This document shows, one piece after another, positions 26,888 to 34,700 of a DNA stretch of 64,000 bases. Origin of the DNA: Dyella sp. RRB7. Lineage in GTDB: Bacteria; Pseudomonadota; Gammaproteobacteria; Xanthomonadales; Rhodanobacteraceae. The position numbers and the translations under genes were made by a program. The stretch spans positions 186,001 through 250,000 of the forward strand of contig NZ_JAKWJS010000003.1 in NCBI RefSeq assembly GCF_022761115.1, read 5' to 3'. Within the stretch, counting starts at the first letter, position 1, and every line of letters begins with the position of its first letter. The notes beneath the pieces were generated by a model. The model made no database searches, was not told where the DNA came from, and saw only the letters and a list, made by a program, of their open reading frames with translations.

Positions 26888-28350
26888 ACATGAATATTCC
26901 CCGCAAAGCCCTGGCCGCCTCGCTGGCGCTGCTGCTCGGCGGCTGCATGGTCGGCCCCGACTATCACCGGCCCGACGTCAGCGTACCCACCCAGTACAAG
27001 GAGCTGCCCGGCTGGACCGCCGCCGCGCCGGCGCAGGCCGAAGCGCCCAAGGGCGACTGGTGGACCGGTTTCAACGATCCGCTGCTCAACGAACTCGAAC
27101 CGCAGGTGTCGGTGTCCAACCAGACCGTGCGCGCGGACTATGCCAACTACCAGGCCGCGCTGGCCGAGGTGCAGGTGGCGCGCAGCGCGCTGTTCCCCAC
27201 TATCGGCATCAGCGGCTCGGCCAGCAAGCAACGCACGGCGGCAGGCAGTGCGGGCAGTGGTGTCGAGCACTTCAGCCCGGTGAGCACGTCGGGTTCGCTG
27301 GAAGGCAATGTCAGCTGGGCTCCGGATCTGTGGGGCAAGGTTCGCCGCACCATCGAAGAGAACAAGGCGTCCGCCCAGGCCAGCCAGGCCACCCTGGCCA
27401 ATGCCACCTTGTCGGAGCAGACCGCGCTGGCCACTGCCGTGATCGAGTTGCGCGTCACCGATGCCAATATCGACCTGCTGCAGAAGACCGTCGCGGCCTA
27501 CCAGGAATACCTGCGCGTGGTGGCCAACCAGGGCGAGGCCGGCACGGTGCCGCCTTCGGACGTGATCACCGCACGCACCCAGCTGGAGAACGCGAAATCC
27601 AGCCTGATTGCGCTGGGTGTCGCCCGCGCGCAATACGCGCACGCGATCGCCGTGCTGGTCGGCAAGAATCCCGAAGAGCTGGATATACCGCACAGCACCA
27701 CGCTGCCGACGCTGCCTAGCGTTCCCACTGGAGTGCCCTCCACGCTGCTGCAGCGTCGTCCGGATATCGCGGTGGCCGAACGCCAGATGGCGGCGCAGAA
27801 CGCGGCCGTCGGCGTCGCTGTCGCCGCCTACTACCCCAGCTTCTCGCTGTCGGCGGCGGATGGTTTCTCGCAGTCGCCACTGGCCGGCCTGCTGCATGTG
27901 GCCAACCACGTGTGGTCGCTGGGCGCCAATGCCAGTGAAACCGTATTCGATTTCGGGCAACGCCATGGCGAAGTCGCCGCCGCCAAGGCGACGTATGAGG
28001 CCACCGTCGCCAATTATCGCGGCACCGTGCTGAGCGCATTCCAGAACGTGGAGGACGACCTGTCCGGCCTGAAGATCCTCGCCCAGCAGGCCGAGGTATT
28101 GGACTCGGCGGTGCGCGACGCCACCCGTGGCGCGGAGATCGCCTTCAACGAGTACCAGGCCGGCACGGTCGACTACACCACCGCGGCCGTCGCCCAGGCG
28201 ACCCAGCTGAGCACGCAGCAGAGCGCGCTGAATGTGCAGCAGCAACGCCTGCTCGATGCGGTGTCGTTGATTGGCGACCTCGGCGGCGGCTGGTCCGCCG
28301 ACCAGTTGGGCGATGGCAAGTCGGTGGCAACTTCCACGCCGGCGCAGTAG
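26884..28350 (+). CDS. outer-membrane efflux channel lipoprotein (NodT/OprM family)
   Basis: TolC-superfamily channel of 488 residues completing the tripartite pump. The signal peptide ends with lipobox LLGGC, so the protein is a lipoprotein of the NodT/OprM type; GPDYHRPDVSVPTQ directly after the Cys is the family hallmark. Two repeated TolC halves with long helices (about residues 60-260 and 270-470) form the channel. The first of two close ATGs (26884) overlaps the mdtC stop as ATGA, fixing the start. Since the second RND locus at 37.5 kb has no channel gene, this protein may serve both pumps (inference). Confidence 0.9.
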   Translation: MNMNIPRKALAASLALLLGGCMVGPDYHRPDVSVPTQYKELPGWTAAAPAQAEAPKGDWWTGFNDPLLNELEPQVSVSNQTVRADYANYQAALAEVQVARSALFPTIGISGSASKQRTAAGSAGSGVEHFSPVSTSGSLEGNVSWAPDLWGKVRRTIEENKASAQASQATLANATLSEQTALATAVIELRVTDANIDLLQKTVAAYQEYLRVVANQGEAGTVPPSDVITARTQLENAKSSLIALGVARAQYAHAIAVLVGKNPEELDIPHSTTLPTLPSVPTGVPSTLLQRRPDIAVAERQMAAQNAAVGVAVAAYYPSFSLSAADGFSQSPLAGLLHVANHVWSLGANASETVFDFGQRHGEVAAAKATYEATVANYRGTVLSAFQNVEDDLSGLKILAQQAEVLDSAVRDATRGAEIAFNEYQAGTVDYTTAAVAQATQLSTQQSALNVQQQRLLDAVSLIGDLGGGWSADQLGDGKSVATSTPAQ

Positions 28351-28404
28351 CGCCGGTCGGGCGGGCTTGGCACACTGCCTGCCCCCTTTACCTCGTGCCC
28401 TGCC

Positions 28405-29283
28405 ATGTCGCCTGCTTCTTTCGCACTTTCCCCCATCGTTGCCGGCCTGTGGCGCATCACCAGCTGGAACCTCAGCGTGGCCGAACGCGTGCGCTGGATC
28501 GAACAGGCGCTGGAGCTGGGCATCCGTTCGTTCGATCACGCGGATATCTACGGTGACTACCAGGCGGAGGCCGCGTTCGGCGAAGCGCTGAAAGCAGCCC
28601 CGGCGTTGCGGCAACGCATGCAACTGGTGAGCAAATGCGGCATTCGCCTGCGCTCGGCGCAACGCCCCTATCGCATCAACTACTACGACACCTGCGCGAC
28701 TTACGTTCGCGCGCAGGTGGAACAGTCGCTGCGCAACCTGCATACCGAACAACTGGACCTGGTGCTGATCCATCGCCCCGACTACCTGATGGATGCCGCC
28801 GGGCTGGCCGATACCTTCGCCACGCTCACCCGCGAAGGCAAGGTGGCGCATTGGGGCGTCTCCAACCACAGCGCCAGCCAGTTCGCCCTGCTGCAGCAAC
28901 ACCATCCGCTGGTGACCAACCAGCTCGAACTCTCGCCCCTGCACATGGCTGCGCTGGACAATGGCACGCTGGATCAGGCACAGCAGTTGGGCCTGCGCCC
29001 GATGATCTGGTCACCGCTGGGCGGCGGCCGCCTGTTCACCGGCGACGACGAGCAGGCCGTGCGCGTGCGCGCCGAGATGACGTCTATCGCCAACCGTTAT
29101 GGCATCAGCCTCGCCACGCTGGCGTTCGCCTGGGTGCTGCGCCATCCCTCGCGGCCGCATCCGATTACCGGCAGCGGCCGCATCGACGGCCTGCGCGAAG
29201 CGGTCGCAGCGTTGGACGTACCGCTCGATGCCGAAGACTGGTATGCCATCTGGACCGCCAGCAAGGGACATCCGGTACCGTAA
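28405..29283 (+). CDS. aldo/keto reductase
   Basis: NADPH-dependent oxidoreductase of 292 residues with the (beta/alpha)8 barrel of the aldo/keto reductase superfamily. The catalytic tetrad is complete: Asp44 and Tyr49 in FDHADIYG, Lys77 in SKCG, His123 in IHRPD. The C-terminal PITGSGRIDGLREA matches the cofactor-binding end of the family (closest in style to YdhF). The physiological carbonyl substrate is unknown. It stands alone 54 bases after the efflux operon and could be partly read through from it, as no strong terminator is visible. Confidence 0.88.
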   Translation: MSPASFALSPIVAGLWRITSWNLSVAERVRWIEQALELGIRSFDHADIYGDYQAEAAFGEALKAAPALRQRMQLVSKCGIRLRSAQRPYRINYYDTCATYVRAQVEQSLRNLHTEQLDLVLIHRPDYLMDAAGLADTFATLTREGKVAHWGVSNHSASQFALLQQHHPLVTNQLELSPLHMAALDNGTLDQAQQLGLRPMIWSPLGGGRLFTGDDEQAVRVRAEMTSIANRYGISLATLAFAWVLRHPSRPHPITGSGRIDGLREAVAALDVPLDAEDWYAIWTASKGHPVP

Positions 29284-29290
29284 CGACGCC

Positions 29291-29719
29291 TCACAGATCG
29301 AGGGATCGGAAGTAGGCTCTGTTCATCGCCGTCGGAGCGGCGAGTTGCTGCAGAAGCCGTTCGGCTTTCGCCCTAATCGGTACCCATGAAGGGTGAAGCA
29401 TGTCGACGAGATTCGAATGGAGTCTTCCTTCCGCTTGCACTTCACGGCCAGAGTGCGAGAGAAACGGTAAGCCATTCAACGCCTCAATGAAATCTCTGAC
29501 AGCATGCTCCTGATCTTCGGACAGGTAACCGCTAGGATTGTGTATCAGATATTCCCCTGCTCTCGCCTCGTGGATCAGTTCGAAAGCCGTGTTGTAATTG
29601 CCGTTTAACATCACTTGCTGGGCCGGTTTTTTCGAAAGTGCTGCAACCGCCTCAATGAAGAGTCGGTATGTATATTCGAACGCTTCTTGCGAGGAGACAT
29701 GGTCGTGATCTGATTCCAT
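29291..29719 (-). CDS. hypothetical protein, low-G+C orphan
   Basis: Soluble protein of 142 residues that I cannot assign. It is acidic and helical-looking, with no signal peptide, membrane segment or obvious catalytic motif. Notable stretches are GNYNTAFELIHEARAGEYLI and LSEDQEHAVRDFIEALNGLP. Its base composition differs from the neighbours: hand counts give 30 G+C of 60 at 29521-29580 and 28 of 60 at 29581-29640, against clearly GC-rich flanks. That fits recent acquisition. The stop codon lies eight bases from the convergent aldo/keto reductase stop. It starts 15 bases after the 5'-nucleotidase stop on the same strand and could be co-transcribed with it. Confidence 0.6.
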   Translation of the reverse strand: MESDHDHVSSQEAFEYTYRLFIEAVAALSKKPAQQVMLNGNYNTAFELIHEARAGEYLIHNPSGYLSEDQEHAVRDFIEALNGLPFLSHSGREVQAEGRLHSNLVDMLHPSWVPIRAKAERLLQQLAAPTAMNRAYFRSLDL

Positions 29720-29734
29720 CGACTGCCCGCCCGA

Positions 29735-30664
29735 TCAGCGGTTGCTCACGCCATGCGGCACGTGCCCGGTCGCCACGTGCTTGCGCGCCGACTCCACGTT
29801 GGCCGGGGAATCGTCGAAGAAGATGTCGGCGCCGAACGCATCGAGAAACGGCCCCTTGTCGCGCCCACCGAGGAACAGCGCCTCGTCGATGCGCACGCCC
29901 CAGCGACGCAAGGTGAGGATCACGCGCTTGTGCGCAGGCGCGGAACGGGCGGTGACCAGCGCCGTGCGGATCGGCGAATCCTCGGCGGGAAACGCGGCCT
30001 GCAATCGATGCACGGCACTGAGGAAGCCGCGGAACGGCCCCACCGACAGCGGTTCGTCGGCCAGCTCGCGCTCGCTGCGATGGAAGGCTTCGAGCCCTTC
30101 CTCGCGCGACACCCGCTCGCCTTCGTCGCCAAAGATCACCGCATCGCCGTCGAAGGCGATGCGCAGCTGCTCGGTAGCGCGCGGCGGTGCGGTGGACGGC
30201 AGGATGGTGGCGGCGGCCACGCCGGCGGCGAGCGCGCGGCCCACGTCCTCGGCATTGGCGGACAGAAACAGGTCGGCCTTGAACGGCGCGATGTAGTCGG
30301 AGGTGGGCGCGCCGCTGGTGAACGCGGCGCGGCTGATCTCCAAGCCGTAGTGCTGGATGGCGTTGAAGATGCGCAGCCCCGTGTCGCCCGAATTGCGCGA
30401 CAGCAGGATCACCTCCACCGGCGGCACATCGCCGGCCAGCTTGTTCAGGTCGAGCAGCTTCTGCACCAGCGGAAAGGCCACGCCCGGCTTGAGGATCTCG
30501 TCCTCGTGCTCGATCTGGAACGAACGGTAAGCGTCCAGCCCATCGCGCTCGAACAAGGCATGGCTATCGCCCAGGTCGAACAGGGCGCGCGAGGAAATGG
30601 CCACCACCAGCCGGTTGTCACCGACGGCGTTGGGATCGTGGGCGTCTTGGGCGGGGCGGTTCAT
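29735..30664 (-). CDS. 5'-nucleotidase (cytosolic cN-I-like)
   Basis: Predicted nucleotide 5'-monophosphate phosphatase of 309 residues. The N-terminal VVAISSRALFDLGDSHALFE closely follows the cytosolic 5'-nucleotidase I family, in which Asp of the FD(L/M) segment is part of the HAD-like active site. TALVTARSAPAHKRVILTLRRWG and IFFDDSPANVESA supply the later HAD motifs. It would act in the cytoplasm on nucleoside monophosphates. The ATG at 30664 gives MNRPAQDAH and the domain follows directly. In-frame codons up to 30769 run into a repeat and are rejected. Confidence 0.85.
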   Translation of the reverse strand: MNRPAQDAHDPNAVGDNRLVVAISSRALFDLGDSHALFERDGLDAYRSFQIEHEDEILKPGVAFPLVQKLLDLNKLAGDVPPVEVILLSRNSGDTGLRIFNAIQHYGLEISRAAFTSGAPTSDYIAPFKADLFLSANAEDVGRALAAGVAAATILPSTAPPRATEQLRIAFDGDAVIFGDEGERVSREEGLEAFHRSERELADEPLSVGPFRGFLSAVHRLQAAFPAEDSPIRTALVTARSAPAHKRVILTLRRWGVRIDEALFLGGRDKGPFLDAFGADIFFDDSPANVESARKHVATGHVPHGVSNR

Positions 30665-30736
30665 GGCGGTCAATCTAGCGCAAACGAATGGCGGTGGGTG
30701 CGGGCCATGACGCCGCGCCTGCTCGCTCCAATGCAC

Positions 30737-30783
30737 CGTCATCCCCACGAACCCCGCAAAAGGGGGCAAGAGCGGGGATGACG
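30737..30783. repeat. long tcatcc/gatgacg intergenic repeat, copy 2
   Basis: Arms cgtcatcccc (30737-30746) and ggggatgacg (30774-30783) are perfect complements. The core shares caaaagggggcaagagcg (30757-30774) with the copy at 15482-15527. It lies between the NAD kinase stop and the 5'-nucleotidase start. Confidence 0.78.
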
Positions 30784-30824
30784 ATCAAAAGCGCGAGATG
30801 CCGAACCAGACCATCCTTTGTCTT

Positions 30825-31586
30825 TCAATCCGGCGCGAACTGCTCATCCAGAATGCGCTGCTCCAGGTTGTGCTCCGGATCGAACAGCAGGCGCACGCCC
30901 TGCCCGGCCGACTGGCGGATTTCCACCTCGCGCACATCGCGAACCTCGTGGAAATCGGCGGTGGCGCTCACCGGGCGCTTGCCGGGATCGAGCACGCGCA
31001 AGGTCACCAGGGTGCGATGCGGCAGGATCGCGCCGCGCCAGCGACGCGGCCGGAACGGACTGATCGGCGTCAGCGCCAGCACATTGGCATCCAGCGGCAG
31101 GATCGGCCCGTGCGCCGACAGGTTATAGGCGGTGGACCCCGCTGGCGTGGACACCAGGATGCCATCGCACACCAGCGTGGTGAGCTTCACCGTATCGTTG
31201 AGCTTCACTTCCAGGTGCGCTGCCTGGTTGCTCTGGCGCAGCAACGACACCTCGTTGAAGGCCAGTGCGTGATGCACCAGGCCGGCGGCATCGGTGGTGC
31301 GCATTTCCAACGGGTAGAGCACGGACGCATGCGCCCGCTCCACCCGCTCATCGAGGGCATCGACGCGGTGCTTGTTCATCAGGAAACCGACGCGCCCGAG
31401 CTTCATGCCATACACCGGCGCCGGCAGCGCACGATAGGCATGCAGCGTGCGCAGCATGAAGCCATCGCCGCCCAGGGCCACGATCACATCGGCCTGCTCG
31501 GGCGGCACATCGCCATAGCGGTCGATGAACTTGCGTTGGGCCTGCTGGGCGACGTTGGTATCGCTGGCGACAAAGGCGAAGCGCAT
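30825..31586 (-). CDS. nadK: NAD kinase
   Basis: ATP-dependent NAD kinase of 253 residues, the only source of NADP from NAD. The phosphate-binding GGDG is at residues 39-42, followed by FMLRTLH. The NE pair is at 111-112 in FNEVSLL. The conserved active-site block DGILVSTPAGSTAYN starts at 141. The shorter form without N-terminal extension is common in Xanthomonadales. Cytosolic. It lies upstream of the 5'-nucleotidase gene on the same strand, separated by an intergenic repeat. Confidence 0.93.
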   Translation of the reverse strand: MRFAFVASDTNVAQQAQRKFIDRYGDVPPEQADVIVALGGDGFMLRTLHAYRALPAPVYGMKLGRVGFLMNKHRVDALDERVERAHASVLYPLEMRTTDAAGLVHHALAFNEVSLLRQSNQAAHLEVKLNDTVKLTTLVCDGILVSTPAGSTAYNLSAHGPILPLDANVLALTPISPFRPRRWRGAILPHRTLVTLRVLDPGKRPVSATADFHEVRDVREVEIRQSAGQGVRLLFDPEHNLEQRILDEQFAPD

Positions 31587-31688
31587 AGGGCCGGACTTCG
31601 GTCAGTGGGCGAGACCGCCAGTTGAGCGTAGATGGACGAAGGGCGCAAGACCGTCGCCGGCCTGCGCCCTTCCTCGACCATCCGTCTT

Positions 31689-31706
31689 CCCCGGCGTGCG
31701 CCGGGG
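31689..31706. terminator. hairpin just past the glutamate dehydrogenase stop
   Basis: Perfect 8-bp stem ccccggcg / cgccgggg with a two-base loop, nine bases downstream of the minus-strand gdh stop. A second hairpin (gaagggcgca / tgcgcccttc, 31638-31672) follows. Neither has a U-run, so they may work as intergenic repeats, mRNA 3' stabilisers or weak terminators. Confidence 0.45.
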
Positions 31707-31715
31707 CGACGACGC

Positions 31716-34700
31716 TTACTGGTTCACCGGCACCTGCGCCAGCTGGGCCAGGCGACGGACCGCGACCGAGGCGATCGGGTAGTCCGCGTTCTGGGTAAGG
31801 ATTTCCGCCAGCATGTTGCGGGTGTACTTGAGCGTGGCATCGTCACGCTGCAGCCATGCCTGCACCGGCGAGACGTCCTTGGAGCCGCCGGTCAGCGACA
31901 GCACCTGCAGGGCCAGCGCACGATGCTGGTGGTTGAGCTCGTCCAGCAGCGAACCGCGTGCCTGCGCGTGCCATGCGCCCTCGACCGGCAGCGCCTCGAT
32001 CTGGCTGCGCAGCCACTCCAGGTCGAGCGCCTCGCCCAGCTCGTAGAACACGCTGGCCACCTTGTCGATCGGCTGGCCGCTCTGCTGCGCCACCTCGACG
32101 ATGTCGAGCACGGCGCGCATCTCGGGGACACGTGCCAGTCGCAGCGCCAGTTCCGGCGGCAGGCCCAGGCCTTCCCACTTTTCCTGGCTGGCGGCGAAAT
32201 CCGCCTTGCCGGTTTCGGTAAGCGCAGTCGGCAACGCCGCACGCAGGGCCGATACACCGGCCTGGTAGCGCGCCACGTTGGCGTTGATGTCCAGCGTGCC
32301 GCCCGGGCGGTTGAGCAGCCAGCGCGTCATGTGGCGCAGCAGCGACCAGATCTGCAGGATGGCGTCGATCTGGGTGTTCTCGGCCACCTTGCTGTCCAGC
32401 GCCTCGATCTCCGACCAGAACTGGCGTGCGCCGAAAATCTCGCGCGCCGCCGTATAGGCCTTGGCGATGGCCGCCGGGCCCTGTCCGGTGTCCTCCTGCA
32501 TGCGCATCATGAAGGTGGCGCCCATGCGGTTGATGGTGGAGTTGGTCACCGCCGTGGCGATGATTTCGCGCTTCAGGCGATGGCGCTGCATGTGCTCGGC
32601 GTACTTGTCGTGCAGCGGCTCGGGGAAGTAGCGCACCAGCTCCTTGGACAGGTACGGGTCTTCCGGCACGTCGGAATCCAGCAGCTGCTGGTACAGCTTG
32701 ATCTTGTCGTAGGACAGCAGCACCGACAGTTCCGGACGCGTCATGCCCATGCCGCGCGTCTTGCGCTCGATCAGCTCGGCCTCGCTCGGCAGGTTTTCCA
32801 CCTGGCGATCGAGCAGGCCCTCGCTTTCCAGCATGCGGATGAAGTGCGCCATCGAGCCGATGCGATGCGCCGACTGGCGCTCCATCAAGGTGATGGCCTG
32901 GTTCTGGCGGTAGTTGTCCCACAGCACCAGCTCGCCCACTTCGTCGGTCATGCTGGCCAGCAGCGTGTTGCGCTGCTCGGTGGTCAGCTCGTTGCGCTGC
33001 ACCGCGTCGCCCAGCAGGATCTTGATGTTCACCTCGTGGTCGGAGGTGTCCACGCCGGCGGAGTTGTCGATGAAGTCGGTATTGAGCAGCACGCCATGCT
33101 GGGCGGCCTCGATGCGACCCTTCTGGGTGAAGCCCAGGTTGCCGCCTTCGCCTACCACCTTGCAACGCAGCTCCGCACCGTTCACACGCAACGCGTTGTT
33201 GGCGCGATCGCCCACGTCGGCATGCGTCTCGGTGCTGGCCTTCACATAGGTGCCGATGCCGCCGTTCCACAGCAGGTCCACCGGCGCCTTGAGGATGGCG
33301 CTGAGCAGGTCGGCCGGCGCCAGCTGCGTCACCTCGGGCTTGAGGCCCAGCGCGGCGCGCACTTCCGGCGAGATCGGGATGGACTTCAGCGTGCGCGAAT
33401 ACACGCCGCCGCCGGCCGAGATCAGCGACTTGTCGTAGTCGTCCCAGCTCGAACGCGGCAGCTTGAACATGCGCTCGCGCTCGGCGAACGAACGCTCGGT
33501 ATCCGGGTTCGGATCGAGGAAGATGTGGCGATGGTCGAACGCGGCCAGCAGGCGGATATGGCGCGACAGCAGCATGCCGTTGCCGAACACGTCGCCCGAC
33601 ATGTCGCCGATGCCCACGCAGGTGAAGTCCTGCGTCTGGCTGTCGCGGCCCAGCGCGCGGAAGTGGCGCTTGACCGACTCCCACGCGCCCTTGGCGGTAA
33701 TGCCCATGCCCTTGTGGTCGTAGCCGTTGGAGCCGCCCGAGGCGAACGCGTCGCCCAGCCAGAAGCCGTGCTCGATCGAAATCGCGTTGGCGATATCGGA
33801 GAACGTGGCCGTGCCCTTGTCGGCGGCCACCACCAGGTACGGATCATCGGCGTCATGGCGAACCACGTCGTGCGGCGCCACCACCTTGCCTTCCACCAGA
33901 TTGTCGGTGATGTCGAGCAGGCCGCTGATGAACATGCGGTAGCAGGCGATGCCCTCGGCCAGCTGCGCGTCGCGGTCGCCATTCACCGGCGGACGCTTCA
34001 CGAAGAAGCCGCCCTTGGAACCGACCGGCACGATGACGGTGTTCTTCACCATCTGCGCCTTCACCAGGCCCAGCACCTCGGTGCGGAAGTCTTCGCGTCG
34101 ATCGGACCAGCGCAGGCCGCCGCGCGCCACCGAGCCGAAGCGCAGGTGGATGCCTTCCACGCGCGGCGCACTCACGAAGATCTCGCGGTACGGCACCGGC
34201 TTGGGCAGCTCCGGCACGCGGTGCGAATCGAACTTGTAGCTGATGTAGCTGCGATACGCGCCCTGCCACTGCTGGAAGAAGCTGGTACGCAGGGTGGCGC
34301 GGATCAACGACATGAAGCTGCGCAGGATGCGGTCGTCGTCCAGGCTGGAGACGGTTTCCAGCAGCGTGCCGATGGCCTCTTCCACCACCGCGACCTGCTC
34401 GGCGCGCGGCTTGGACAGCGCACCGATCAGGCCGTCGATGATGCCCGGATGCGCCGTGCGCACCGATTCGGGAATCAGCGTCTTCATCTCGCCGGACAGG
34501 GCGGCCGCGGCCTGCCGCAGCTCATCGGCCGACAGCTGCTCGCGACGCGGGTCGAACTTGGCAAGGAACAGCTCCACCAGCAGCCCCGCGATGGCCGGGT
34601 AGCGGTTGAACGCATCTTCCATATAGCTCTGCGAAAATGCCACGCCGGTCTGCAACAGGTACTTGCAATAGCCGCGCAGCATGGCCACCTGGCGCCAGCT

